Assembly (NCBI RefSeq): GCF_900110735.1
Contig: NZ_FOET01000002.1
Coordinates: 247,723 to 311,722, forward strand
Length of the DNA stretch: 64,000 nt
Source of the DNA: Streptomyces radiopugnans
Lineage (GTDB): Bacteria; Actinomycetota; Actinomycetes; Streptomycetales; Streptomycetaceae
Reading direction: 5' to 3'
Shown here: one piece after another, positions 51,601-59,209 of the stretch
Layout: the number at the start of each line of letters is the position of its first letter
Numbering within the stretch: the first letter of the stretch is position 1
Notes under the pieces: generated by a model
What the model was told of the DNA's origin: nothing
Database searches by the model: none
What the model saw: only the letters and a program-made list of their open reading frames with translations
Made by a program: the position numbers and the translations under genes

Positions 51601-52261
51601 CGGGGTGCGAAGCGGCTTCCGCCGAGTGAAGGACGAGGTGGTAGGTGAACCCGTCGGGATGCACCTGGACGGCCAGGTCCACGTCTGGAAGGACCGACGG
51701 GTAAACGGCCGTGGAACCTTGTGTCACAGGCTCCGGCAGCTCCCAGGGCGAGGAGATCGCGTACTCCTTGCCCTCTGCCGACAGCCGCGCCAGCGGCTCG
51801 TCCGCGCCGCCCCTGGACAGTTCGATGTCCCCTGCCGCCCTGGGGGCCAGGTTGCCACCCTGCCGCTCGACCAGCGTGGTGTCGACGGCTACCCACTCGC
51901 CATCCTGGCGGACGCGCTCGGGGGATGTCGCGGTCTCGACCGTGAACGTGCCGTCGCTGTTGGCGAAGACCTGACTGTTAGGAGTCGTCAGCGTGGCGAC
52001 CTCGACCCGCTTCCCCGAGGCCACGGCTTCCCTGGACGCCTTCTCCTCCTCGGTCGCGGGCGGCGGGCCGTCGTCCTCCCAGAATGCCTTGCCCCTTGCC
52101 GCCTCGTCGGCCGGAGTGCTTGACGCCGGTTCGGCCACCTCGGTGTGCTCACCACCATCGGCTGCGGCCGCCTCTGCCGAGACGCCCGTCAGCACCAGCA
52201 AGGAAGCAACGACCGATACCGCCCCACGTGCCGTTCTCCAACGGCTCCTTCGCCCCACCAC
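48671..52261 (-). CDS. Large secreted DNRLRE/LamG surface protein
   Basis: The 1196-residue protein starts at GTG 52261 after GAGGGG and has a signal peptide (ARGAVSVVASLLVLTGVSAEAAAA). The N-terminal half includes NSQVFANSDGTFTVETATSP and a DNRLRE-type region (LFQFDTRSVAGKKILGATF, WSKPPSWSSKVDTV). Two LamG jelly-roll domains follow (about 760-945 and 975-1180; WVRLTDRQQTVLMQQQG, WTHLMGVYDRQAQKIRLYVNG and GWMHVVGVYDSVNRSAKLYV). It lies 98 nt upstream of the RHS gene on the same strand, a recurrent pairing in Streptomyces, and probably helps display or deliver the RHS toxin. Confidence 0.88.
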   Translation of the reverse strand: MVGRRSRWRTARGAVSVVASLLVLTGVSAEAAAADGGEHTEVAEPASSTPADEAARGKAFWEDDGPPPATEEEKASREAVASGKRVEVATLTTPNSQVFANSDGTFTVETATSPERVRQDGEWVAVDTTLVERQGGNLAPRAAGDIELSRGGADEPLARLSAEGKEYAISSPWELPEPVTQGSTAVYPSVLPDVDLAVQVHPDGFTYHLVLHSAEAASHPDLRAVEFPVETRGLSARPSDTGATTFVDTGGHAVVTSGSALMWDSAPSPGSAQSAAARLTGNDAEVSVHSLTAGPGARTAVMDTTVTDDALSIMPDQGFLADESTVFPVVLDPPAVKASLTGWTALWSDSPGTSFWKTKHALGVGYDVYVDNKKVRSLFQFDTRSVAGKKILGATFTAYEIWSANCTKKNVELWRTSTISSSTTWSKPPSWSSKVDTVSAAKGHSSSCPDGDVEFDATAAVAYTAKTKSTTTTLGLRADESDPIAWKQFMSPLDDRATSTRKPRLSITYVTPPNSKPSSVKMSDPNVSCSASSSPAVIRDATPRLTATPVSSDGSKAVLRPNFDLYKGSSTTPTRLYPSTWTASGTAGTAVTATLEQSTMYKFRARAQYKYTYGGSTGYLYGPWSSYCYFKVDTQGPPAPTVASEEYPECTGTTCEADPESGSVGMTGTFRITAGASDVRRYDWWLNGTKLGSKTFSTNTSAHSVAVTPDKRLTNTLRVQTFDAAGNAGTTKDYLFKVARAAGPVATWKFDEGSGLAAANAEDGGHDLALSASSWTEHARLGAGLKTGDGVYATTQGPVVDTTGSFAVSAWVRLTDRQQTVLMQQQGTNIGAFALYYSSSPDRWVFNRHATDEVSADTTVVRATSQRPPVLGAWTHLMGVYDRQAQKIRLYVNGQLDAETAFTTPWAAGGALEIGRWVGNPRLHADVDHVQVWNRVVFPDELWGVANMENPQTGSPEAALLAHWALDEDSGTVGADSSGRANSLNLQPGAVFTATDDPAHGNVMELDTTLLGRATSPVALDDSGSFTVAGWVNLAAQSKLENTAVAHSPSVFSHPGTQRNSFRLWYRQEAGVTVGDWNFGLFGTDVLGGPNYTAKSDEVNSPGGWMHVVGVYDSVNRSAKLYVTGQRQGDEEGAFVEETFQPTGPLVVGGARRHDTGEWGNPLPGQLDDLRVYAGVLSESEITRLATVDEPPVPIE

Positions 52262-52635
52262 TCCCGCCCCTCACATTTTGAAATTTTCGTGAAGATCACA
52301 TAGACCAGGTGAAGCTACAGCAGTGAAGGAGCCCGACTCGATAACTATTCGGCCATAGGTGAAAGAAAACTGGCCATGATTCGCTTGCTTACGGAACTTT
52401 TCAGTCGTGTGGCGTGTCACAGCAGAGGTCTTCTGCGCCCTCGCTGCTGGGCGGCTCGGCAGCAGCAACGTCGCCGGCCTCTGGGCGGAATCAGGGGTCA
52501 CCACCCGGGGAAGCGGGGCCCGGGCGTCGCGTCCGGCTCCCCGAGCCCCGGGATGCCCACCAGGCGGCCGGTCACCGCACCGCCGACACGCCGGTCAGCG
52601 GACCGTGACGCAATGCGGTCGGCCCCAGAGACAGC
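52262..52635. other. AT-richer promoter region of the toxin locus
   Basis: No gene is supported. The part at 52270-52410 is rich in A and T compared with its surroundings and most likely holds the minus-strand promoter of the LamG-RHS operon; a TAGTTA element (52343-52338) is a possible -10 box but no clear -35 was found. Confidence 0.4.
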
Positions 52636-52675
52636 ACGAAGCGCGGGTCGAGAAGGGTCTCGACCCGCGCTTCGT
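52636..52675 (-). terminator. 18-bp terminator after tRNA-Leu
   Basis: ACGAAGCGCGGGTCGAGA (52636-52653) pairs perfectly with its complement (52658-52675) over a 4-nt loop. It lies 11 nt downstream of the tRNA 3' end on the minus strand. Confidence 0.88.
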
Positions 52676-52686
52676 CAGTGAATGTC

Positions 52687-52774
52687 TGGTGTCCGAGGGG
52701 GGACTTGAACCCCCACGCCCGATAAAGGGCACTAGCACCTCAAGCTAGCGCGTCTGCCATTCCGCCACCCGGAC
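52687..52774 (-). tRNA. tRNA-Leu (anticodon GAG)
   Basis: The minus strand folds as a class II tRNA: acceptor GTCCGGG with CTCGGAC, D loop with GGCAGA, anticodon stem CTAGC/GCTAG with loop TTGAGGT (anticodon GAG), a long variable arm (GTGCCCTTTATCGGGCGT) and T arm GGGGG-TTCAAGT-CCCCC. The discriminator A and CCA end are encoded. All expected features are intact. Confidence 0.95.
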
Positions 52775-53050
52775 CGGTGTGCGACCTGCGGCCTTCCGGC
52801 CGCGGCGACGGGGAACACCATACCAAGTTTTCGCGGTGCCTCTCACATGCATAAGCCGTGGTCCGGTGGGGTGCCGGGACGGCCGGGCCGGTTCGGGAAC
52901 GGGGCCGGCGGCCCCCGCTCCCTCGCACGGACGGACGGACGGCCGGGCGGCGGGTGAGCGTACGGCGGAAGCGGGGCAGCAGCACAATGGGACGGCCGCG
53001 GTGGAGGGCGCCGCGGCCGTGAAGCGTCGACCGAGGCGGGACTGATTTCC

Positions 53051-53920
53051 ATGGGCCGAGTCACCGAACGCCGCCGTGTCGTCCGTCTGCGCGACGGTGC
53101 GGTGAGCGAGCGTCCGGACACCCTGGTGGCCGAGGAGCCGCTGGAGATCCGCCTGAACGGCAAACCGCTGGCGGTCACCATGCGCACGCCCGGCGACGAC
53201 TTCGCCCTGGCCGCCGGTTTCCTGGTCAGCGAGGGTGTGCTGGGCGGCCCGGAGGAGCTGGCGAACATCGTCTACTGCGCCGGCGCCACCGAGCAGTCCG
53301 ACGGCACCACGCGCAACAGCTACAACGTAGTCGACGTGCGCCTGGCCCCCGGCGTGACCGTCCCCGACATCACCCTGGAGCGCAACGTCTACACCACCTC
53401 CTCGTGCGGGCTGTGCGGCAAGGCCAGCCTGGACGCGGTGCGCACCACCGCCCGCTGGCCCATCAGTGGGGAGCTGCCTCCGCTGGAGCCGGAGGTGCTG
53501 GCCGCGCTGCCCGACCGGCTGCGCGCGGCCCAGCGGGTGTTCGACCGCACCGGCGGCCTGCACGCGGCCGCCCTGTTCTCCCCGGAGGGGGAGCTGCTGG
53601 ACCTGCGCGAGGACGTCGGCCGCCACAACGCCGTCGACAAGCTCGTCGGACGCGCCCTGACCCGGGGGGAGCTGCCGCTGTCGCGCGCGGTGCTGCTGGT
53701 GTCGGGGCGGGCCTCGTTCGAGCTGGCGCAGAAGGCGGTGATGGCCGGGGTGCCCGTGCTGGCGGCCGTCTCCGCGCCGTCCTCCCTGGCCGTCGATCTG
53801 GCCGCCGAGACGGGGCTGACGCTGGTCGGTTTCCTGCGGGGGGCGTCGATGAACGTCTACGCCGGCGAGCACCGCGTCGCGCTCGGTGTGTCCGGCGCGC
53901 CCGGCGCGCGGCGTGCCTGA
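53051..53920 (+). CDS. fdhD: Formate dehydrogenase accessory sulfurtransferase FdhD
   Basis: The 289-residue cytoplasmic protein carries sulfur to the molybdenum cofactor of formate dehydrogenase. It starts at ATG 53051 with AGGCGGGA eight bases upstream. The active-site cysteines are in [13 protein letters not shown] (C119, C122), and the family segments [37 protein letters not shown] and [14 protein letters not shown] are all present. No formate dehydrogenase gene is in the window. A hairpin follows. The Mo-cofactor oxidoreductase 5 kb downstream is of another family and does not need FdhD as far as known. Confidence 0.96.
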   Translation: MGRVTERRRVVRLRDGAVSERPDTLVAEEPLEIRLNGKPLAVTMRTPGDDFALAAGFLVSEGVLGGPEELANIVYCAGATEQSDGTTRNSYNVVDVRLAPGVTVPDITLERNVYTTSSCGLCGKASLDAVRTTARWPISGELPPLEPEVLAALPDRLRAAQRVFDRTGGLHAAALFSPEGELLDLREDVGRHNAVDKLVGRALTRGELPLSRAVLLVSGRASFELAQKAVMAGVPVLAAVSAPSSLAVDLAAETGLTLVGFLRGASMNVYAGEHRVALGVSGAPGARRA

Positions 53921-53969
53921 GGACGGCGTGCCCGAGGGCGGCGAGCCTGAGGGCGGCGGAACCGGCGCG

Positions 53970-53990
53970 CCGGTGGGCACGTCCCACCGG
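53970..53990 (+). terminator. Hairpin after fdhD
   Basis: CCGGTGGG (53970-53977) pairs with CCCACCGG (53983-53990) over a 5-nt loop, 50 nt after the fdhD stop. The remaining sequence to 54182 holds only the leader of the next gene. Confidence 0.65.
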
Positions 53991-54182
53991 AGAAGAGGGG
54001 GCACCGCACGGGAGATTCGGTGGAGAGGGCCGGGATGAACGGTGACGGCCCGGCACGGACTTCCCGAAACGACCGCATTCACACCGTCAGGCCGTATCAC
54101 ATCCCTTCCTGGGCGGCCCGCGCATCCGATACGGTCGGCCCGCTGTGAGTCCCCCACGCCACAGCGCGACGAGGAGCGGCAC

Positions 54183-56009
54183 GTGCGCGAGTTCACCGTC
54201 CCGGCCCTGGCGACGGAGCCTCAGACCGGAGGGCTGGCCGACACCGTCTTCGACCGCGCCGACGCCGACCCGCGCCAGGTGGTGATGGCGCGCAAGGACG
54301 CCTCCGGCGCCTGGCGGGACGTGACCGCCGCGGAGTTCCGCGACCAGGTGCTGGCACTGGCCAAGGGGCTGCTCGCCGAGGGCGTGCGCTTCGGCGACCG
54401 GGTGGCGATCATGTCCCGCACCCGCTACGAGTGGACGCTGTTCGACTTCGCCCTGTGGTCGGTCGGCGCCCAGCCGGTGCCGGTCTACCCCACCTCCTCG
54501 GCCGAGCAGGTCCACTGGATGCTGCACGACGCGGAGGTCTCGGCCGCCGTCGTGGAGCACGAGGAGCACGCGATGACCGTCGGCTCGGTCGTCGACCGGC
54601 TGCCGCGCCTGAAGCGGCTGTGGCAGCTCGACGCCGACGCCGAGGGCGCGCTGGCCGCCGCCGGGGCGCACATCCACGACGACGTGGTGCACCGGCACCG
54701 GCTCGCGCTGACCCCGGACACCCCCGCCACCGTCCTGTACACCTCCGGCACCACCGGCCGTCCCAAGGGCTGTGTGCTGACCCACGGCAACTTCATGGCC
54801 GAGTGCGACAACCTCGTCCGGCGCTACGAGGCCCTCTTCCCCTCCGGGGGCGGGGGGCAGGCCTCCACCCTGCTCTTCCTCCCCCTCGCCCATGTCTTCG
54901 GGCGGATGATCGAGGTCGGGGCGGTGCGCGCCGGGGTCAGGCTCGGCCACCAGCCCAACATGACCGCCGCCGCCCTCCTGCCCGACCTGGAGACCTTCCG
55001 GCCCACCTTCCTGCTGGCCGTGCCCTACATCTTCGAGCGGATCTTCCACACCGCGCGGCGCAGGGCCGAGGCGGAGGGGAGGCTGGAGCCGTTCGACAAG
55101 GCGGTGGACGTCGCCGTCCGCTACGCCGAGGCGATGGAGGACAGGGCCTTCGGAACCGGGCGCGGTCCCAGTCCGGCCCTGCGGATGCAGCACCGGTTCT
55201 TCGACAAGGCCGTCTACTCCCGGCTGCGCGCCGCGCTCGGCGGCCGCTGCCGGTACGCCGTGTCGGGCGGCTCGGCGATGGAGCGGCGCCTGGGGCTGTT
55301 CTACGACGGCGCCGGCATCCGCGTCTTCGAGGGGTACGGGCTGACGGAGACCACCGCCGCGGCCACCGCCAACCCGCCCGAGCAGACGCGTTTCGGCACC
55401 GTCGGCGTCCCCGTCCCGGGTACCACGGTGCACATCGCCGAGGACGGCGAGGTGTGGCTGCGCGGCGGCCAGGTCTTCGCCGGCTACCTGGGCGACGCCC
55501 GCGCCACCGCCGAGGTGCTGCACAACGGCTGGCTGGCCACCGGCGACCTCGGCTCGCTGGACGAGGACGGCTATCTGACGATCACCGGGCGGAAGAAGGA
55601 CGTTCTGGTGACCTCCGGCGGCAAGACCGTCTCGCCGACGGTGCTGGAGGACCGGGTGCGGGCGCACCCGCTGGTGGCGCAGTGCGTCGTGGTCGGCAAC
55701 GACCGGCCCTACGTCGCCGCGCTGGTCACCCTCGACGAGGACGCCGTGCACCACTGGCTGACCATGCGCAACAAGCCGCTCCTGGGCCCGGCCGAGCTGG
55801 TGCGCGACCCCGATCTGGAGGCCGAGGTCAGACGGGCGGTGGTGGCCGCCAACACCCAGGTCTCCCAGGCCGAGTCGATCCGCACCTTCCGGATACTGGG
55901 GTCGCGGTTCACCGAGGAGGACGGGCTGCTCACCCCCTCGCTGAAGCTGAGGCGCAAGGCCGTGGAGAAGGCCTACGCGGTCGAGATCGACGCCCTCTAC
56001 CAGCGCTGA
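54183..56009 (+). CDS. Long-chain fatty acid-CoA ligase (AMP-binding)
   Basis: The 608-residue enzyme activates a carboxylic acid with ATP and CoA. GTG 54183 follows GAGGAG by eight bases. The AMP-binding motifs are clear: YTSGTTGRPKGCVLTHGN (about 182), FLPLAHVFGR, the motif FEGYGLTETTAAAT, GWLATGDLGSLDEDG and GRKKDVLVTSGGKTVSP. The long-chain group is suggested by VPYIFERIF and by length near 600. Substrate specificity cannot be read. Neighbouring genes suggest no pathway. Confidence 0.93.
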   Translation: MREFTVPALATEPQTGGLADTVFDRADADPRQVVMARKDASGAWRDVTAAEFRDQVLALAKGLLAEGVRFGDRVAIMSRTRYEWTLFDFALWSVGAQPVPVYPTSSAEQVHWMLHDAEVSAAVVEHEEHAMTVGSVVDRLPRLKRLWQLDADAEGALAAAGAHIHDDVVHRHRLALTPDTPATVLYTSGTTGRPKGCVLTHGNFMAECDNLVRRYEALFPSGGGGQASTLLFLPLAHVFGRMIEVGAVRAGVRLGHQPNMTAAALLPDLETFRPTFLLAVPYIFERIFHTARRRAEAEGRLEPFDKAVDVAVRYAEAMEDRAFGTGRGPSPALRMQHRFFDKAVYSRLRAALGGRCRYAVSGGSAMERRLGLFYDGAGIRVFEGYGLTETTAAATANPPEQTRFGTVGVPVPGTTVHIAEDGEVWLRGGQVFAGYLGDARATAEVLHNGWLATGDLGSLDEDGYLTITGRKKDVLVTSGGKTVSPTVLEDRVRAHPLVAQCVVVGNDRPYVAALVTLDEDAVHHWLTMRNKPLLGPAELVRDPDLEAEVRRAVVAANTQVSQAESIRTFRILGSRFTEEDGLLTPSLKLRRKAVEKAYAVEIDALYQR

Positions 56010-56220
56010 GCGGGCCGGGCGGGCCGGACCCGGGGACGGGTGGGGGCGGACCGGGCCGGGCAGGCCGGGTGCCGCGGCCGCCGCACGGCTCCGCGGCCGC
56101 CGCCGGGCTCGGAGCCGCGCGGCGGGAGGAGATGCGGCGAAGCGGGAATGACAACGCTGCCATGATCGTTGGGACCCCGGGTACACGTGTCGCCAACCGA
56201 CTGACAAGGACCGATCGCTC

Positions 56221-57048
56221 GTGAGCAACGTCCCCAACATCATCCTCAACAACGGCGTCCGGATGCCGCAGCTCGGCTTCGGCGTGTGGCAGGTGCCGGA
56301 CGAGGAGGCCGCCGCCACCGTCGGGCACGCACTCGCCTCGGGCTACCGCAGCATCGACACCGCCGCGATCTACCAGAACGAGAAGGGCACCGGGAAGGCC
56401 ATCGCCGAGTCCGGGCTGCCGCGCGAAGAGCTCTTCGTGACCACCAAGGTCTGGAACAACGACCAGGGCCGCGACGCCACACTGCGCGCCTTCGACGCCT
56501 CGCTGGAGCGGCTGGGCCTGGACTACGTCGACCTCTACCTCATCCACTGGCCCGCGCCGAAGCAGGACAGGTACGTCGAGACGTGGAAGGCGCTGGAGGA
56601 GATCCACGCCGACGGCCGGGCCAAGGCCATCGGCGTGTCCAACTTCAAGCCCACCCACCTGCGGCGGCTGATGGAGGAGACCGAGGTCGTCCCCGCCGTC
56701 AACCAGATCGAGCTGCACCCCAACTTCCCGCAGGCCGAGGCCCGCGCCTTCCACGCCGAGCACGGCATCGCCACCGAGGCCTGGTCGCCGCTGGGCCAGG
56801 GCAAGGACCTGCTGGACGACCCGGTGATCGCCGAGATCGCCCGCAAGCACGGCCGCACCCCCGCCCAGGTGGTGCTGCGCTGGCACCTCCAGACGGGGAA
56901 CGTGGTGATCCCCAAGTCCGCCACCCCCTCCCGGATCGAGGAGAACATCGACGTGTTCTCCTTCGTCCTGGACGAGGACGACATGACGGGCATGTCCACC
57001 CTGGACAACGGCACCCGGCTGGGCCCCGACCCCGACGAGATGGGCTGA
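56221..57048 (+). CDS. Aldo/keto reductase, 2,5-diketo-D-gluconate reductase-like
   Basis: The 275-residue NADPH-dependent enzyme starts at GTG 56221 eight bases after AAGGA. The AKR tetrad is Asp and Tyr in SIDTAAIYQNE, Lys in VTTKVW and His in LIHWPAPK; the cofactor segment IPKSATPSRIEENIDVF is complete. The beginning NGVRMPQLGFGVWQV and length place it in the AKR5 group. It likely reduces small aldehydes or ketones; the physiological role is unknown. It belongs to a different AKR subgroup from the one at 478-1470. Confidence 0.93.
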   Translation: MSNVPNIILNNGVRMPQLGFGVWQVPDEEAAATVGHALASGYRSIDTAAIYQNEKGTGKAIAESGLPREELFVTTKVWNNDQGRDATLRAFDASLERLGLDYVDLYLIHWPAPKQDRYVETWKALEEIHADGRAKAIGVSNFKPTHLRRLMEETEVVPAVNQIELHPNFPQAEARAFHAEHGIATEAWSPLGQGKDLLDDPVIAEIARKHGRTPAQVVLRWHLQTGNVVIPKSATPSRIEENIDVFSFVLDEDDMTGMSTLDNGTRLGPDPDEMG

Positions 57049-57097
57049 GCCGGGCCCGCCACCGGCCCTGCCCGGCCGCCCGGCCCGGCACCGTACG

Positions 57098-57137
57098 CGC
57101 ACGCGCGGCGCGCCCACTGCGGCGCGCCGCGCGTGCG
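57098..57137 (+). terminator. 17-bp terminator after the aldo/keto reductase
   Basis: A perfect stem of 17 bp joins 57098-57114 to 57121-57137 over a CACTGC loop, 50 nt after the stop codon. Confidence 0.88.
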
Positions 57138-57226
57138 TGCCTCCTCCCCCGCGGCACGGGGAGCGGGGACGGGGAACAGGCGGCGGGGGGACGGGCGCAC
57201 CGCCCGGAGATCCGGTCCGGTCCCGA

Positions 57227-57254
57227 CCAATCCGCCGCCCCGGCGGCCACGAAC
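57227..57254 (+). promoter_or_regulatory. Candidate SigK-type promoter of sigK-rskA
   Basis: CCAATCC (57227-57233) and ACGAAC (57249-57254) are separated by 15 bp. The sequence ACCAATCCGCCG here is identical to that of the promoter at 59174-59185. Mycobacterial SigK promoters have a CCATCC-like -35 and CCGAAT-like -10 (from memory), so this is probably an autoregulated promoter. Confidence 0.6.
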
Positions 57255-57286
57255 ACCGGGTGAGGACCGTCTTGCGGGAGGAACGC

Positions 57287-57370
57287 ATGCCACAGGTGCG
57301 ACAGGCGCCACAGCCGGCACAGACACCACACGCGCCACGGGCGCCCCGCTCCGAAGGTGCGGCCGGGTGA
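57287..57370 (+). CDS. Possible leader peptide coupled to sigK
   Basis: A 27-codon frame starts at ATG 57287, four bases after a strong GGGAGGA ribosome site, and its TGA overlaps the sigK GTG (GTGA). The peptide is rich in Pro, Gln and Ala (MPQVRQAPQPAQTPH) and has no recognisable family. A good ribosome site without another gene to serve, plus the overlap, supports a translated leader controlling sigK translation. It could also be chance. Confidence 0.35.
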   Translation: MPQVRQAPQPAQTPHAPRAPRSEGAAG

Positions 57371-57954
57371 AGGAGACCGTACGCATCACCGGGCCCGCCG
57401 ACGAGCAGGGCCCCACCCTGGACGAGCTGCTGGTCGAGGTCGCCCGCGGCGACCAGGAGGCCTTCGCCTCCCTGTACGACGCGGTGTGCGGCCCCGTGCT
57501 GGGGCTGGTGCGCAGCGTGCTGCGCGACCCGGCCCAGTCGGAGGAGGTCGCCCAGGAGGTGCTGGTGGAGGTGTGGCGGACCGCCGCGCGCTTCCGGCCC
57601 GACAGGGGCGGCGCCATGGCCTGGGTGATGACCCTCGCCCACCGGCGCGCCGTGGACCGGGTGCGTTCCGTGCAGGCCGCCTCCGAGCGCGAGCGCCGGG
57701 CCGCCCTGCTGGACCACACGCCCGCGTTCGACTCCGTCACCGAGCAGGTCGAGGCCCGGCTGGAGCGCGAGCAGGTGCGCCGCTGCATGGGCGGCCTCAC
57801 CGAGGTCCAGCGCCAGTCGGTGACCCTGGCCTACTACCGGGGGCTGACCTACCGGGAGGTGGCCGAACTGCTGTCACTGCCGCTGGGCACCGCCAAGACG
57901 CGGCTGCGCGACGGCCTCATCCGACTCCGCGACTGCCTGGGGGTGGCCTCGTGA
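57367..57954 (+). CDS. sigK: ECF sigma factor SigK-like
   Basis: The 195-residue sigma factor has region 2 (LLVEVARGDQEAFASLYD, SEEVAQEVLVEVWRTAARF) and region 4 (LTEVQRQSVTLAYYRGLTYR, LLSLPLGTAKTRLRDGLIRL). GTG 57367 follows GAAGGTG by seven bases. Size, sequence and the overlapping anti-sigma gene match the mycobacterial SigK group; target genes there encode fasciclin-like proteins and redox enzymes, exactly what follows here. It is released from RskA at the membrane to start transcription. Confidence 0.9.
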   Translation: MKETVRITGPADEQGPTLDELLVEVARGDQEAFASLYDAVCGPVLGLVRSVLRDPAQSEEVAQEVLVEVWRTAARFRPDRGGAMAWVMTLAHRRAVDRVRSVQAASERERRAALLDHTPAFDSVTEQVEARLEREQVRRCMGGLTEVQRQSVTLAYYRGLTYREVAELLSLPLGTAKTRLRDGLIRLRDCLGVAS

Positions 57955-58727
57955 GCGCCGCCGACCTGCACACCCTGACCGGCGCCTACGCCGTCGACGC
58001 GCTGGACGGACCCGAACGCGAGGAGTTCGAGCGACACCTGGCCGTCTGCGCCCCGTGCCGCGAGGAGGCCCGGGAACTGACCGCGACCGCCGCCCGGCTG
58101 GGGCTGGCGGCCTCCGCCGCTCCCCCGCCGGGCATGCGGGAGGAGGTCCTGCGCCGTGTCGCGGCGGTGCGCCAGGAGCCGCCCCGCGCCCGGCCGCCGG
58201 CCGGCTCCCCCGGAGGTGCGGGCGGCGCGGGCGGCGGGACCGGCCGCCTCCGGCGGCTGCCGCGCCTGGCGCTCGCCGCCTCTGTGGCCTCCGCCCTGGC
58301 CCTGGGCGGGGTCGCGGCCTGGCAGTACGAGCGGGCCCGCGACGCCCGGCAGCTCGCCGAGCAGGCCCGGCAGCGGGCGGACGAGCTGACCCGGCTGCTC
58401 GCCGCGCCGGACGCGCGGCTGGCCGCCGGGGAACTGCCCGGCGGCGGGAGCGCCACCGTGGTGGTCTCCCGCAGCCGCGACCGGGCCGCGTTCCTGGCCT
58501 CGCGGCTGCCCGAACCGCCCGCCGGCAAGGTCTACCAGCTGTGGTTCGACGACGACGGCGCCATGCGCCCGGCCGGTGTGGTGAAGGCCTCGGACGGGCG
58601 GGCGGCGGTCGTCATGGACGGGCCCGTCGCGGGCGCGGACGGCATGGGCGTGACCGTGGAGCCGGAGGGCGGCTCGGCGCAGCCCACCTCCGAGCCTCTG
58701 GCCGTGATGGAGTTCCCGGCCGCGTGA
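57951..58727 (+). CDS. rskA: Anti-sigma K factor RskA
   Basis: The 258-residue membrane protein starts at GTG 57951, overlapping the sigK stop (GTGA). An N-terminal anti-sigma domain has the zinc-binding type motif HLAVCAPCREEA (about 29-40). One membrane helix (about 103-124, LALAASVASALALGGVAAW) is followed by a coiled segment and a C-terminal RskA domain (about 150-258) with GKVYQLWFDDDGAMRPAGVV. It holds SigK inactive until regulated proteolysis; the outside domain is the sensor. All parts look intact. Confidence 0.92.
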   Translation: MSAADLHTLTGAYAVDALDGPEREEFERHLAVCAPCREEARELTATAARLGLAASAAPPPGMREEVLRRVAAVRQEPPRARPPAGSPGGAGGAGGGTGRLRRLPRLALAASVASALALGGVAAWQYERARDARQLAEQARQRADELTRLLAAPDARLAAGELPGGGSATVVVSRSRDRAAFLASRLPEPPAGKVYQLWFDDDGAMRPAGVVKASDGRAAVVMDGPVAGADGMGVTVEPEGGSAQPTSEPLAVMEFPAA

Positions 58728-59174
58728 GGGCCGGGGAGGCGGGGACGGGCATGCCGGCGGCGCCGTTCGCCGGCACACGGCGGTCGCCCGGGCACCTGCC
58801 GTGTGCCGCCCGGGCCGGGGCGGACGAGGTGGTGCCGCCGTCCGCGCCGGGCTCCGGCGTCCGGGCGGCGGGCACCGGTGACGGCAACCGCCCCCCGGGC
58901 CGCTTCCCCAGCCCCTTCCCTCCCGGTCCCTTCGCGCAAGGGCGGCCGTCCACACGCCCTGGGTCCTGTCCGCAGCGGAGAGGGCCCGCGGCCCGGGCGG
59001 AACCCGGCCCGAACGGGCGGGCGCGGCAGGGCGGTTGATCCGAACGGTCCGGAGGGCCCGGAACCGTTCGGGCCGCCCGGTCCGCCCGGCCGCCCGGAGT
59101 CGGCGGTCTCCCGCGTCGGCGCCGATCCGCAGGAAGGCCGCGGAAAATGTTTTTTCACTGGATCGGGTGACATA
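58728..59174. other. Gene-free region before the SigK-type promoter
   Basis: No gene or clear terminator is seen in these 447 bases. Most is GC-rich with no coding signature; the last 30 bases (GGAAAATGTTTTTTCACTGG region near 59141-59160) are richer in A/T and lead into the promoter of the oxidoreductase gene. Confidence 0.5.
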
Positions 59175-59203
59175 CCAATCCGCCGGACGGCCCGCTCCGA
59201 ATA
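59175..59203 (+). promoter_or_regulatory. Candidate SigK promoter giving a leaderless mRNA
   Basis: CCAATCC (59175-59181), a 15-bp spacer and CCGAAT (59197-59202, then A) match the mycobacterial SigK pattern recalled. The GTG start of the oxidoreductase is at 59210, where the transcript should begin, so the mRNA would be leaderless. The -35 region ACCAATCCGCCG is the same as upstream of sigK, with identical spacing. Confidence 0.72.
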
Positions 59204-59209
59204 CGGGAT

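Noticed and set aside
41631..52774. Toxin locus as an element integrated at tRNA-Leu
   Set aside because: The locus is on the 3' side of the tRNA, but no integrase and no repeat of the tRNA 3' end were found near 41 kb.
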